DNA of 64,000 nucleotides, taken from the NCBI RefSeq assembly GCF_029852145.1, contig NC_079973.1:3658001-3722000 (forward strand), written 5' to 3'. Within the stretch, counting starts at the first letter, position 1. Every line of letters begins with the position of its first letter. The stretch comes from Microplitis mediator. Taxonomy: Eukaryota > Arthropoda > Insecta > Hymenoptera > Braconidae. Position numbers and translations under genes: made by a program. Below are positions 61,816 to 64,000 of the stretch, piece after piece. The notes under the pieces were generated by a model that ran no database searches, was not told where the DNA came from, and saw nothing but the letters and a program-made list of their open reading frames with translations.

Positions 61816-62995
61816 CACAATTGTAAATCAAGAGATAAAAGATACAAAAATTTTAAAACCTAGACAATTTGTACATCGGAACAAAATCGATATTGACTCT
61901 CGGTTAAATTTTCCCAAGCCTATTAACTCGTGGATTCGATTACGTGGACACTCGAAAGGTTTGTCCTCCCTGCAAATCAATTGCCTGGGATTAAACTAAT
62001 GGCATTAACATTTTTGAAATTAACTGTTTAATTATTTAGATTAAATTAATTATGTTGACTTAATTACTTTACACTTTTTTTCGAAATTACTCAACTTAGA
62101 TAATAAAAAACAAATAATAATATTAATGTTACCGAGTTTCATGAACTTAAGAGTAATCACTAACGACTTATGAATTTGAATATAACAATTCTGATGTTGG
62201 TATTAATTACTCATAAACCTTCAGTGAAATACGTCACTAGCAGGCCGGTATGAAACTAAAGTTATAAGGGTTCATAACTTGATAGTAACTTTAGATATTT
62301 TCTCTGATGATTGATCCTTTGATTCTCTCCACGATTAATTTATATTAAACTTCAGTCTCGTAATATAACCAACCCGGGAAATAACACTGTGTTGAGCTCA
62401 CAGCTTACATCGCTCAATTATCTTAAAAATTCAATTCACAAACTACGGGTTTATTTATTAAATTTATATAAAAAATATACTCATTTTATTTTATTTTTCT
62501 TTCACATAAATATCAGCTGTTAGTCCATAAATTTTTAAATCGCTGCACTATCGGGGTCAGTCAACTCGCCCGATCCTTCTCTAATAAAAGACACCGCTAA
62601 TAATAGTCTTCAAACAAAAAGAAAATTTTTATTTTTCCAATACGCTCTCATTTCACCCCTGGTTACTTTGGATTTATAAATAATTAAAAATAATTTAAAG
62701 GCTTTGAAAATGATTAGATGGACACTAATTTTTTTTTTCAGAATTTCTTACTGTTCAGCAGACGCGACCCACGATCATGTGTTTGCATTCATCGCAACAA
62801 ATTTGAATGAAACCATGGAATGTCATGCATTTTTGTGCCCAAAACGTAAAATGGCACAGACGGTAACTCTGACCGTAGCTCAGGCATTTAATACGGCTTA
62901 TGAAGCCTGGCTGCAGTCTCAATCAGAACCAAGGATTCATCACACCTTAGACAAAAGCCCTAGTTCCAGTGAATTAGCAACTGGAAATTCAATAA
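7786..62995 (+). CDS. LDLRAP1: LDLRAP1/ARH-like PTB-domain endocytic adaptor gene (joined exons, 3' end outside window)
   Basis: This entry is the umbrella for the one clear gene. It joins one of two first exons (7786-7828 or 26467-26512) to 56170-56384, 60820-60932 and 62742-62995. All junctions are GT-AG and keep one reading frame. The product is 209 residues in the window for the second first exon and 208 for the other. Residues about 58-183 form a PTB domain starting FTLKYLGSTLVE and containing AKASGKKLQ, VSIYRISYCSAD, ECHAFLCPKRKMAQ and VTLTVAQAF. These are the signatures of the LDL receptor adaptor ARH. In that family the PTB domain binds NPxY motifs in LDL-receptor-type tails and phosphoinositides, and the C-terminal tail binds clathrin and AP-2 to drive endocytosis. 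The tail is missing here because the last exon seen ends in a donor site. The family is certain; the exact transcript ends are not. Confidence 0.88.
7829..8920. other. Intron sequence after exon 1A
   Basis: AT-rich, with no gene, clear inverted repeat or recognised repeat seen. Confidence 0.5.
8921..9196. repeat. Cluster of short palindromes built on GATGGTAA/TTACCATC
   Basis: It includes the 19-base palindrome GATGGTAACAGTTACCATC (about 9098-9116), TATGGTAAAATTTTTTACCA, GATAGTAGTGAATACTATC and AGATGATTGTATAAATCATC, with further GATAGTAA and TTACCATC words in both orientations. Confidence 0.55.
9301..9359. repeat. (ATT)n microsatellite
   Basis: About 20 ATT units (AAT on the minus strand), directly abutting the putative retroelement end at 9360. 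Confidence 0.9.
9360..9510 (-). mobile_element. Possible 3' end of a non-LTR retrotransposon
   Basis: On the minus strand the sequence reads CTGTTATTGGCAAATTTTTG, then GGGTCTAAATAAAGGC, and passes straight into (AAT)n. A 3' end followed by a TAA/AAT repeat tail is typical of several insect LINE clades such as I. No reverse transcriptase is present, so it would be a severely 5'-truncated copy whose left limit is unclear. Confidence 0.3.
9511..11375. other. Intron sequence, nothing firm
   Basis: AT-rich. A small GC-richer patch at about 10760-10850 (AGCGAGCGCGCG, CCTCGGGCTTGTGATGCCAA) has no ORF and no recognised identity. Confidence 0.4.
11376..11516. mobile_element. Palindromic MITE family B, copy 1
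   Basis: A nearly complete 141-base palindrome. Ends are CTTTCTAAACATGAAT and its complement ATTCGTGTTTAGAGAG. AAGTGAATATTCACT occurs near each end and GAACCACTTTTCGGAATTAG in the middle. TA flanks both ends, as in Tc1/mariner-type insertions. The second copy is at 48112-48251. Confidence 0.75.
11992..12101. mobile_element. Palindromic MITE with 8-bp target duplication (hAT-like)
   Basis: The arms begin CCCTGATTAAAAACTCCGAT on the left and are complemented by ATCGGAGTTTTTAATCAGGG on the right; the whole 110 bases fold. ACTACTAC lies immediately on both sides, an 8-bp direct repeat as made by hAT transposases. Because the flank is an ACT repeat, 5 bp is also possible. Confidence 0.72.
12110..13370. 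other. Intron sequence without gene
   Basis: AT-rich. One inverted member of the GGGGTAAAATGG motif family (CCCACTTTGCCCCATGTA, about 13214) is the only repeat I recognise. Confidence 0.45.
13371..13593 (+). mobile_element. MITE family C, copy 1
   Basis: Terminal inverted repeats of about 40 bases: TGTACCGGAAGATCGGAACG and, read from the other end, TGTACCTGAAGATCGCAAAG, followed by TTTTTTACGCAACGAAAA-like sequence. The interior matches 55384-55606 in the opposite orientation, including AAAATCTACTGGAT. Confidence 0.75.
13594..14662. other. Intron sequence without supported gene
   Basis: ORFs at 13562-13849 and 14044-14427 show no recognised domain. The second is somewhat GC-richer (about 14044-14340) but has no splice support. 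Confidence 0.4.
14663..15319. mobile_element. 657-bp element with inverted ends and repeated GACTTATGGGGTTTCTCAA motif
   Basis: The left end GTTTATTTGAGAAACCC is the complement of the right end GGGTTTCTCAAATAAAC. The longer motif GACTTATGGGGTTTCTCAA lies inverted at the left end, and in direct form at about 14860-14878, 15147-15165 and 15295-15313. The last copy is the right end. The interior is AT-rich with no ORF. Confidence 0.65.
15320..18170. other. Intron sequence without supported gene
   Basis: It holds a 13-bp stem hairpin at 15839-15874 (arms AACGCTAATGGAC/GTCCATTAGTGTT). ORFs at 15323-15574, 16357-16656 and 16907-17146 have no recognised features. Confidence 0.4.
18171..18414. mobile_element. 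MITE family D (CACAGAAAAAAA ends), copy 1
   Basis: 244 bases flanked by TA on both sides. It starts CACAGAAAAAAATAATTTCT and ends AAGAAATCTTTTTTTACTGT+G, with TTCATAATGCAAAAAATTTA inside. It matches 38560-38802 and 49637-49879. Confidence 0.75.
18415..21200. other. Intron sequence without supported gene
   Basis: A cluster of AGATCTA words at 18588-18672 is the only visible pattern. The ORF at 20439-20642 is unsupported. Confidence 0.4.
21201..21439. mobile_element. MITE family E (CACAGTTGAAAATTTTGTG ends)
   Basis: Inverted ends CAGTTGAAAAATTTGTGTT and AACACAAAATTTTCAACTG with TA outside both (TG lies between on the right). AAATTTAACACAA-type words recur inside. Confidence 0.65.
21598..21690 (+). 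repeat. Dispersed repeat shared with 63500-63592
   Basis: It contains CATATGCTATTTTGCCGGCA, with CGGATATACATC beyond. The minus strand of 63500-63592 carries the corresponding TATGCTGTTTTGCCGGCATA and ATATATCCGGCTTATATC in the same context. Confidence 0.55.
21810..21885 (+). repeat. Dispersed repeat shared with 61213-61268
   Basis: GAACGTCCTCGAAAGG, then ATCATTCAGGTCCCATAAAT, matches GAACTTCCTCGGAAAA, then ATCATTCGAGTCCCATAAAT, inside the MITE at 61109-61317. Confidence 0.5.
21886..22295. mobile_element. MITE family F (CACTGTAAAAAATTT ends)
   Basis: 410 bases flanked by TA. The left end CACTGTAAAAATTTTTTTGG mirrors the right end CGAAATTTTTTACAGTG. TTACACC/GGTGTAA and CCGTGTAA words recur inside. 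A 64-codon frame here is only read through the repeat. Confidence 0.7.
22296..23892. other. Intron sequence without gene
   Basis: AT-rich. A mildly CT-rich stretch lies at about 23210-23330. No ORF or repeat identified. Confidence 0.45.
23893..23906. repeat. Poly-C tract (14 C)
   Basis: An uninterrupted C run, striking in such AT-rich DNA, next to a short (TA) run. Confidence 0.9.
23996..24181 (-). mobile_element. Hairpin MITE family A, copy 3 (inverted)
   Basis: On the minus strand this follows the order of 1265-1441 and 2347-2534, ending in GTTAATTGTC. The central stem is at 24077-24111 (TGCACATATAG/CTATAAGTGCA). A run of 28 A at 24047-24074 has expanded inside it. Confidence 0.58.
24182..26229. 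other. Intron sequence without supported gene
   Basis: It includes an (AGT)n run at about 24618-24643, a GC-richer patch with an unsupported minus ORF at 25028-25258, and a small hairpin ACCGACTTC...GAAGTCGG at about 25584-25609. Confidence 0.4.
26230..26466 (+). promoter_or_regulatory. Putative promoter and leader of first exon 1B
   Basis: About 140 bases (26230-26370) are markedly GC-richer than the AT-rich surroundings and contain GCCGCGGCGCG, followed by an AT-rich leader up to the ATG at 26467. No clear TATA box is seen. Placement rests on position and composition only. Confidence 0.35.
26467..26512 (+). CDS. LDLRAP1: Alternative first coding exon 1B of the LDLRAP1-like gene
   Basis: ATG at 26467 opens MSFFRGLWKSSSKHK and is followed by a consensus donor A|GTAAGT at 26513. 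The 46 coding bases leave one base, matching the phase of the acceptor at 56168-56169, so the join reads ...SKHKKLCEEW. The residues Ser, Trp, Lys and a basic C-end are typical of a short unstructured N-terminus before a PTB domain. A locally GC-richer stretch at about 26230-26370 lies just upstream and is a reasonable promoter region. The first intron from here is 29,657 bases. This is the better supported of the two first exons. Confidence 0.75.
26513..28502. other. Start of the intron after exon 1B
   Basis: It contains a small inverted element at 26753-26848 (GGGGTAAATTGATC...GATCAATTTGCCCC). A GC-richer stretch at 27300-27480 with CACCCGTGCAC and CGCGATCGG carries an ORF (27272-27616) without recognised domains. 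Confidence 0.45.
28504..28532. repeat. (TA)n microsatellite
   Basis: About 14 TA units. Confidence 0.9.
28533..31462. other. Intron sequence without gene
   Basis: AT-rich, with a G-run near 29110-29119 and a GC-richer patch at about 29790-29890 (GGAATCGTCGCCCATC, GCGCCATTCGCGACGC) of unknown nature. No ORF is supported. Confidence 0.4.
31463..31505. repeat. (TA)n microsatellite
   Basis: About 21 uninterrupted TA units. Confidence 0.92.
31872..32454 (+). mobile_element. GGGGTAAAATGG-family repeat element, copy 2
   Basis: The left end TAGGGGAAGGGGAGGCAAAA, then TGGGTCCCT, mirrors the right end, which on the minus strand reads TAGGGGAGGGGGGGAATGGG, then CTCCCT. Internal motifs are GTGGGGTAAAATGGGCCCC at about 32013 and TTGGGTAAAACGGGCCCCC at about 32123. 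It shares its unit order with 4353-4450. Confidence 0.6.
32455..33563. other. Intron sequence without gene
   Basis: Nothing recognised. Overlapping ORFs at 32662-32925 (+) and 32812-33066 (-) have no domain and no splice support. Confidence 0.4.
33564..33700. mobile_element. MITE family G (CACAGTAAAAAATATTGTG ends)
   Basis: 137 bases, TA on both sides, ends CACAGTAAAAAATATTGTG and CACAATATTTTTTACTGTG exactly complementary. AACACA...TGTGTTAA words lie inside. Confidence 0.82.
33701..36124. other. Intron sequence without supported gene
   Basis: ORFs at 34413-34643 and 34549-34989 are Phe/Ile/Asn-rich and AT-driven. No repeat is identified. Confidence 0.4.
36125..36352. mobile_element. MITE family H (TACACGC...GCGTGTA ends)
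   Basis: The left end TACACGCATTGAAATTTTTA, then GTAAAAATTACCCA, mirrors the right end TGGGTAATTTTTACTCAAAA...GCGTGTA, giving an imperfect inverted repeat of about 34 bases. No ORF inside. Confidence 0.7.
36353..38559. other. Intron sequence with repeat-like and GC-richer patches
   Basis: 36360-36650 is full of GGTTCTATA/TTTCTATA/GGAACATTTTCC words, suggesting an unresolved repeat. 38040-38270 is GC-richer and contains a direct repeat, TTTGCCGGGGTCATAAATTC (from 38190) and TTTGCCGGCGTCACGGTAAA (from 38226). The second copy also begins a hairpin ACGGTAAA...TTTACCGT. The ORF at 37995-38369 crosses a (CA)n run and is not convincing. Confidence 0.4.
38560..38802. mobile_element. MITE family D, copy 2
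   Basis: 243 bases beginning CACAGAAAAACAGAATTTCT and ending AAATCCTTTTTTTCTGTG. Interior words GAACACAAAAATTTTCTTTG, TTGACTCAAAAAGTTTTTTT and TTCTCGCCGTAAGAAAATTT are found, inverted, in 49637-49879, which is exactly as long. TA precedes the element; CA follows it. Confidence 0.82.
38803..39499. other. Intron sequence without gene
   Basis: The ORF at 39124-39366 is Leu/Ser/Thr-rich with no recognised features. Nothing else seen. Confidence 0.4.
39500..39606 (+). repeat. Degenerate minisatellite, unit about 15-16 bases around GATCCG
   Basis: About seven consecutive units resemble ATGATCCGCGACAAT: ATGATCCGACGACAG, ATGATCCGCGACAAT, ACATCCGTGACATTT, GATCCGTAGATAATT, GATCTGCCGATAATT and so on. 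Confidence 0.65.
39607..41238. other. Intron sequence without supported gene
   Basis: AT-rich. ORFs at 39851-40072, 40808-41014 and 40861-41097 show no recognised domain or splice support. Confidence 0.4.
41239..41264. repeat. (TA)n microsatellite
   Basis: About 13 TA units. Confidence 0.9.
41820..42190. other. GC-richer island inside the large intron
   Basis: About 350 bases with many C/G-rich words (CTACACCCCCATCCCACATC; CTCCGAGCCAGG; GTCGATCGGATGCTCAGCAT) in otherwise AT-rich intron. ORFs on both strands have no recognised domain. It may be a regulatory element or an exon of an unrecognised transcript. Confidence 0.3.
42813..43862. mobile_element. Element with GGGTAAAATGRGGTATC inverted ends, interrupted by another repeat
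   Basis: The left end GGGTAAAATGGGGTATC and the right end, which on the minus strand reads GGGTAAAATGAGGTATC, are inverted and about 1 kb apart. Between them sits the unit at 43089-43741, probably a nested insertion. Confidence 0.5.
43089..43741 (+). mobile_element. Repeat with internal 153-bp duplication and (CA)n, ending GTAGCGAGAAGTTAAAAA
   Basis: Two neighbouring units, starting about 43089 and 43242, share AAAACCGTTTTTCACCAT-type sequence and AATCGACGCGTTTTATTGA. An inverted piece (CCTCAACCGTCTCAATCG) follows at about 43513. Then come CACACACACA, CATACATACAGACA, and a tail CGATTTTCGTAGCGAGAAGT plus A-run. Similar tails recur widely in insect genomes, from general memory; class uncertain. 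Confidence 0.55.
43863..46130. other. Intron sequence without gene
   Basis: Very AT-rich, with ATATAT-rich stretches near 44690-44780. Nothing else recognised. Confidence 0.45.
46131..46350 (+). mobile_element. MITE family I, truncated copy
   Basis: GGAGTAAATAGGGARTTCGT-like start, repeated ACTCCG words and CAATCCGCGTTCCCTCCGCA near the end match the right two-thirds of 49935-50252 in the same orientation. The left third is absent. Confidence 0.6.
46601..46898. mobile_element. Long palindrome (about 298 bp) nested in the fold-back element
   Basis: Outer ends TTTATCATTCATGCAATATA and TATTGCATTAATGATAAA. The centre is TTTGAGTGCGACAAGT|AA|ACTTGTCGCACTCAAA at about 46735-46764. The arms have small differences, so the insertion is not very recent. 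Confidence 0.72.
46912..47017. repeat. GC-rich hairpin with inner stem GAGCGCAC/GTGCGCTC
   Basis: The outer stem pairs GTGCGGT and GTTGTCGATT with AATCGACAAC and ACCGCAC. The inner stem GAGCGCAC/GTGCGCTC encloses a TCACTTCGTTC loop. ACAATATACTATT follows, similar to the junctions of the hairpins at 49095-49440. Confidence 0.68.
47345..47481. repeat. TTAACACC/ACAGTG-type repeat, copy 1
   Basis: It matches the minus strand of 54758-54875 (ACTCTTATACTCACAACCTC, CATGTACACGTTTTAACACC) and ends CCTTTTTTACAGTG. Confidence 0.5.
47482..48111. other. Short AT-rich stretch, nothing recognised
   Basis: No ORF, palindrome or known repeat seen. Confidence 0.45.
48112..48251. mobile_element. Palindromic MITE family B, copy 2
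   Basis: 140-base palindrome, ends CTCTCTAAACATAAATGAGT and ACTCATTTATGTTTAGAGAG perfectly complementary. AAGTGAATATTCACT occurs near each end and CCGAACCACTTTTTGAAATT inside. It matches 11376-11516. Confidence 0.82.
48605..48778 (+). pseudogene. Acidic ORF fragment, possibly the broken 5' end of a mobile-element gene
   Basis: The frame from ATG 48605 reads MNEKVSSDESMDENEVIKD then FDAEAKLIIES and after that degrades into low-complexity Tyr/Ile/Lys codons up to the stop at 48778. The acidic Ser/Asp/Glu start followed by an amphipathic ...AKLIIES... segment resembles the N-termini of insect repeat-encoded recombinase-like proteins, but this is only a general impression. The frame is open upstream to 48263, where the codons lack coding character. 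It is surrounded by palindromic MITEs (48112-48251 and the hairpins from 48837). I treat it as a truncated fragment with unknown origin. Confidence 0.2.
48837..48894. repeat. GC-rich hairpin with GCTTCGC loop
   Basis: The stem CCTGCCCC...GAC pairs with GTC...GGGGCAGG, around ACGCACTCGCTTCGCTCGTG. The minus strand of the tip contains GCGAAGC. Confidence 0.6.
49095..49220. mobile_element. Palindromic unit 1 of a tandem hairpin array
   Basis: Arms: GTATACACCACACGGGAAG / CTTCCCTTGTAGTGTAATAT+AC outside, then GCCCTGCCCTGTGT / ACACAGGGCAGG, then GATGCCC / GGGCATC, with loop TCGGCTTCGCCTC. An ORF crosses it but is only repeat read-through. Confidence 0.78.
49221..49310. mobile_element. Palindromic unit 2 of the hairpin array (imperfect)
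   Basis: The left arm TATTTCTCACCTCCGGGCGG, then AAAGCGTCAACTTTCG, is imperfectly mirrored by CGAAGTTGCCGCTTCCCGCC, then GAGGAGAAAAATA. The loop contains CTGTGCAAAA. Confidence 0.6.
49311..49440. mobile_element. Palindromic unit 3 of the hairpin array
   Basis: Arms: GTATACACTCCTCGGGAAGT / ACTTCCCTAGGTGTGTAATA+TAC, then AAGAAAGCCTCAGATCACAT / ATGTGATCTGAGACATTTCT, then TTGTTG / CAACAA, with tip GACCTCGGCTTCGCCTCGGC. It shares outer ends and the GGCTTCGCC tip with unit 1, although the stem sequences differ completely. Confidence 0.78.
49637..49879. mobile_element. MITE family D, copy 3 (inverted relative to copy 2)
   Basis: 243 bases with TA on both sides. It starts CACAGAAAAAAAGGATTTCT and ends AGAAATTCTTTTTTTCTGTG. 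The minus strand aligns throughout with 38560-38802. Confidence 0.84.
49935..50252 (+). mobile_element. MITE family I, full copy
   Basis: The left end ACTGTAAAAAGTTGGGAGTG and the right end, which on the minus strand reads ACTGTAAATAATTTTCGGAG+TG, form an inverted repeat. ACTCCG/CGGAGT words recur throughout. 46131-46350 is a truncated relative. Confidence 0.68.
50253..53635. other. Intron sequence without gene
   Basis: AT-rich. Single motifs of the GGGTAAAATGG family (TAGGGTAAAATGGTACACG, about 52397) and short poly-A/T tracts. No supported ORF. Confidence 0.45.
53636..54443 (-). other. Region with two unexplained minus-strand reading frames
   Basis: Minus-strand frames at 54443-54069 (124 codons, with HVCTGGCIRRGLQLTERPTE) and 53845-53636 (69 codons) are less AT-driven than other intronic ORFs. 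The second ends just before AATAAACAATAAAA, which resembles a polyadenylation signal. No domain is recognised and no convincing splice pair joins them. Confidence 0.15.
54758..54875. repeat. TTAACACC/ACATTG-type repeat, copy 2 (inverted)
   Basis: The minus strand carries ACTCAAACCTCATACTCATG and CATGTACACCGTTTTAACAC, corresponding to 47345-47481. A third, more diverged relative is at about 55813-55906. Confidence 0.5.
55092..55326. mobile_element. MITE family J (TAGGGTAGARGTAC ends)
   Basis: The left end TAGGGTAGAAGTACTATTTG and the right end, which on the minus strand reads TAGGGTAGAGGTACCGTTTT, pair over about 45 bases, including TTTTTGGACA/TTTTGGACA further in. No ORF. Confidence 0.72.
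55384..55606 (-). mobile_element. MITE family C, copy 2 (inverted relative to 13371-13593)
   Basis: It starts TGTAACTAAAGATCGGAACG, then TTTTTCGCGCAACGAA, and ends TTTCGTAAAAAACGTTCTAA...GGTACA. The interior ACATTTCAGAATTCTAGATC, then CAGTAGATTTTTTCT, matches the minus strand of copy 1. Confidence 0.75.
56170..56384 (+). CDS. LDLRAP1: Exon 2 of the LDLRAP1-like gene: linker and start of the PTB domain
   Basis: The acceptor TGTTTTCAG ends at 56169 and the donor ATG|GTACGT follows 56384. With one base carried in from exon 1, the 215 bases give 72 codons and end in phase 0. Residues 16-57 (numbering with exon 1B) are a linker starting KLCEEWALANSREC, with a Ser/Gly/Asn-rich acidic stretch. Residues 58-87 are the first beta strand and helix of the PTB domain: FTLKYLGSTLVE, then SSEEATAEAIKTVITM. 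Base composition and codon use are clearly less AT-rich than the flanking intron. The frame is also open upstream of the acceptor to an ATG at 56115, which could allow a third, unspliced start, though nothing else supports that. Confidence 0.93.
57209..57395. mobile_element. Relative of the tandem hairpin array (two stems inside shared ends)
   Basis: The outer ends AAAATAGTATACACAT and ATGTGTAATATACTATTTT match the array at 49095-49440. Inside is a stem ATCGGTAG-CCG-CTACCGAT (about 57252-57270) and a larger stem GTCCAATCCGCGTGT / ACACGCGGATTGGA with a CTTCG-containing loop. Confidence 0.72.
59166..59193. repeat. Perfect 28-base palindrome
   Basis: CGGGCAGAAACACG followed by its exact complement, with ACGCGT at the centre. 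It lies about 110 bases left of the long inverted repeat. Confidence 0.85.
59301..59984. mobile_element. Fold-back element with two 297-bp near-identical inverted arms
   Basis: The left arm 59301-59597 and right arm 59688-59984 have equal length and read the same on opposite strands apart from a few outermost bases; the spacer is 90 bases. Arms start TGATAC(TG/CA)CACGGAAAGAA and end CTAGCGCATGCGCG next to the spacer. CAGATNNATCTGAG-like words recur inside. Matching ORFs on both strands are a by-product of the symmetry. Confidence 0.88.
60820..60932 (+). CDS. LDLRAP1: Exon 3 of the LDLRAP1-like gene: middle of the PTB domain
   Basis: The exon begins after the acceptor TTTCTTTACAG (AG at 60818-60819) with GCT AAA GCC AGC, reading AKASGKKLQRVALAVSLRG, then IRMTDLATEEDQ and LQVSIYR. 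AKASGKKLQ and the VSIYRISYC junction with exon 4 are hallmarks of the ARH subfamily of PTB domains. The exon holds residues 88-124 and two bases of codon 125. The donor CAG|GTTAAA is weaker than the others, but the match of phase (2) and sequence with exon 4 leaves little doubt. The ORF continues upstream to an ATG at 60742 and a few codons past the donor; both extensions are intronic. Confidence 0.95.
61021..61067 (+). repeat. Direct repeat, left copy
   Basis: AGCATCTCATAGCGGCTCAC, then GTGGCCCTCTGAGGG, recurs at 61410-61454 on the other side of the MITE at 61109-61317. Confidence 0.65.
61109..61317. mobile_element. TTAA-flanked MITE (piggyBac-like)
   Basis: Inverted ends of about 50 bases: TTAAGGGTGGGCTGCACCTA...GAATTCTAATTA and TAATTAGAATTC...GGTGCGACCCACCCTTAA. 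Both ends are bounded by TTAA, the target duplicated by piggyBac transposases. The interior contains a repeat also seen at 21810-21885. Confidence 0.75.
61410..61454 (+). repeat. Direct repeat, right copy
   Basis: AGCATCTCACAGCGGATCAC, then GTGGCCCTCCGAGGG, the partner of 61021-61067. Confidence 0.65.
61758..61813. repeat. (TA)n microsatellite
   Basis: About 28 uninterrupted TA units. Confidence 0.92.
62742..62995 (+). CDS. LDLRAP1: Exon 4 of the LDLRAP1-like gene: end of the PTB domain and start of the tail
   Basis: A run of T before CAG gives the acceptor at 62740-62741. One base completes Arg125 and the exon continues ISYCSADATHDHVFAFI, then ECHAFLCPKRKMAQ and VTLTVAQAFNTAYEAW. The last part is the long C-terminal helix of a PTB domain, which packs against the NPxY ligand in this fold. 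Residues from about 184 (SQSEPRIHHT..., Ser-rich) begin the flexible tail. The donor A|GTAAGC at 62996 leaves phase 1, so at least one more exon lies beyond position 64000. No clathrin box or AP-2 appendage motif has appeared by residue 209. The small in-frame extension to a stop after the donor is read-through into the intron. Confidence 0.94.
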
Positions 62996-63071
62996 GTAAG
63001 CACATCGAGATTAATTAGTATCTCATTGTTTATAATAATCAATATTGAAGCAGATTATATATACATATATT

Positions 63072-63621
63072 GGGAGTGTGCGAATCGTGTTCGAATCGAA
63101 TCGAAATTCGAATCAAGTATTTTGACAAGTTACAAATAATTCGAAAATTTTTTGATTATTCGTAACTTTTCGAATTATCCGAGTTTTTGAATTATTTGTA
63201 ACTTTTCAAATAACTCGATTTAAATTGAGAAAATTCTGATCAGTTTTCATATATTCAATTTTTATTTAATATAGAGCTTAGTTTTCAAAGTAACCAAAAG
63301 TAAATTTTTTATAGATTCGTGTCTGAGCTCTATTTACCTCTGACAAAAATTCGAACTATTAGAAAAAAAGTTACAATATTAAGTCGTTCAAAAGAAAATT
63401 TTGTAATGACTCGTAAATCATCAAATGATTCGAGAACTTGAAAACTTACGAATAATTCAGAAAGTTTCGAATCATTTGGAAATTTCTAACATGGAAAAAA
63501 ATAACCGGGAATAAGTATATGCCGGCAAAACAGCATACATACGACAATAGTAAAGATATAAGCCGGATATATATTATTTTGTAGGGATATATCTTCTAAT
63601 TTCAAACTATTCGCACACCCC
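63072..63621. mobile_element. hAT-like non-autonomous element (GGGGTGTGCGAAT ends) with nested repeat
   Basis: The left end GGGAGTGTGCGAATCG and the right end, read on the minus strand as CAGGGGTGTGCGAATAG, are inverted; CAGGGGTG is hAT-like. The interior is rich in ATTCGAA/TTCGAAT and AACTTTTCGAATTA words. At about 63500-63592 it contains the repeat also found at 21598-21690. No clear target duplication survives. Confidence 0.6.
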
Positions 63622-63963
63622 TGATATATCTATCTATATATATGTATATATATAATATAAATGATAATATACTAGATAACATGAGAATTCAATTAGATGC
63701 AATTACCTAGTATTGGTTATTTATACTCACTTTCTCTCTCTATCCTTCTTTCTTCTTACAACTATATCTCTTTTATATATTCTATAGACTCTAGGCACTA
63801 ACCATTACAATGTAAATTTCAATTTAGACACTTGAGTTGTCGTCATAGCGTCGAGAAACTAGTCCATGCTGAAAGCTTTAATCACACAGACGAAATTCGA
63901 TCGTGGACAAGCGCTTGCATTACATTAACGAACCTTCCTATCTAATTCCCATCACTATGTATT

Positions 63964-63965
<2 letters not shown>

Positions 63966-64000
<35 letters not shown>
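63966..64000. repeat. (TA)n microsatellite running off the window
   Basis: At least 17 TA units to the end of the sequence. Confidence 0.9.

Larger units (their letters stand above)
60933..62741 (+). other. Intron 3 of the LDLRAP1-like gene
   Basis: 1,809 bases, GT at 60933 and AG at 62740-62741. It contains the TTAA-flanked MITE (61109-61317), its flanking direct repeats and a long (TA)n. Confidence 0.85.
62996..64000 (+). other. Start of the next intron of the LDLRAP1-like gene
   Basis: It begins at the donor GTAAGC and continues past the window. It holds the hAT-like element at 63072-63621 and ends in (TA)n. Confidence 0.8.

Overview
This window looks like AT-rich nuclear DNA of an insect, most likely a hymenopteran such as a parasitoid wasp. 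The assignment is an inference. It rests on the strong AT bias judged by eye, GT-AG introns of very unequal length, the dense load of short TA-flanked miniature transposons, and an insect-type LDL-receptor-adaptor (ARH) gene. There is no bacterial or phage gene organisation, and I see no rRNA, tRNA or CRISPR array.

One protein-coding gene can be read with confidence. It lies on the + strand and encodes an LDLRAP1/ARH-like PTB-domain endocytic adaptor. Three internal coding exons (56170-56384, 60820-60932, 62742-62995) join in perfect phase and give almost the whole PTB domain. Two alternative first coding exons, about 18.7 kb apart (7786-7828 and 26467-26512), have the same splice phase and similar short basic N-termini. 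The gene therefore probably has two promoters. The first intron is about 29.7 kb or 48.3 kb depending on the start, so most of the window is intron. The gene runs off the right edge in phase 1, and the C-terminal clathrin/AP-2-binding part is not in the window.

Upstream, around 1675-1932, is a candidate spliced exon of another transcript that would encode a signal peptide. A 64-codon ORF of unknown nature lies at 5599-5793 between inverted copies of a repeat. An acidic ORF fragment at 48605-48778 may be the broken start of a mobile-element gene.

The introns are filled with non-autonomous repeats: several MITE families with TA-CAC(A/T)G ends, palindromic MITEs in two copies each, a probable piggyBac-type MITE at TTAA, a hAT-type hairpin with an 8-bp duplication, and a family built on GGGGTAAAATGGRCC. 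There is also a near-perfect 2 x 297-bp inverted repeat (59301-59984) and a nested fold-back element (46383-47288). The most unusual cluster is 46.1-50.3 kb. There, tandem palindromes share GTATACAC...GTGTAATATAC junctions, and several carry a GCGAAGC-type triloop at the tip. A relative lies at 57209-57395. Nothing here amounts to a demonstrated new system. That hairpin family is the best candidate for something not covered by standard feature types.
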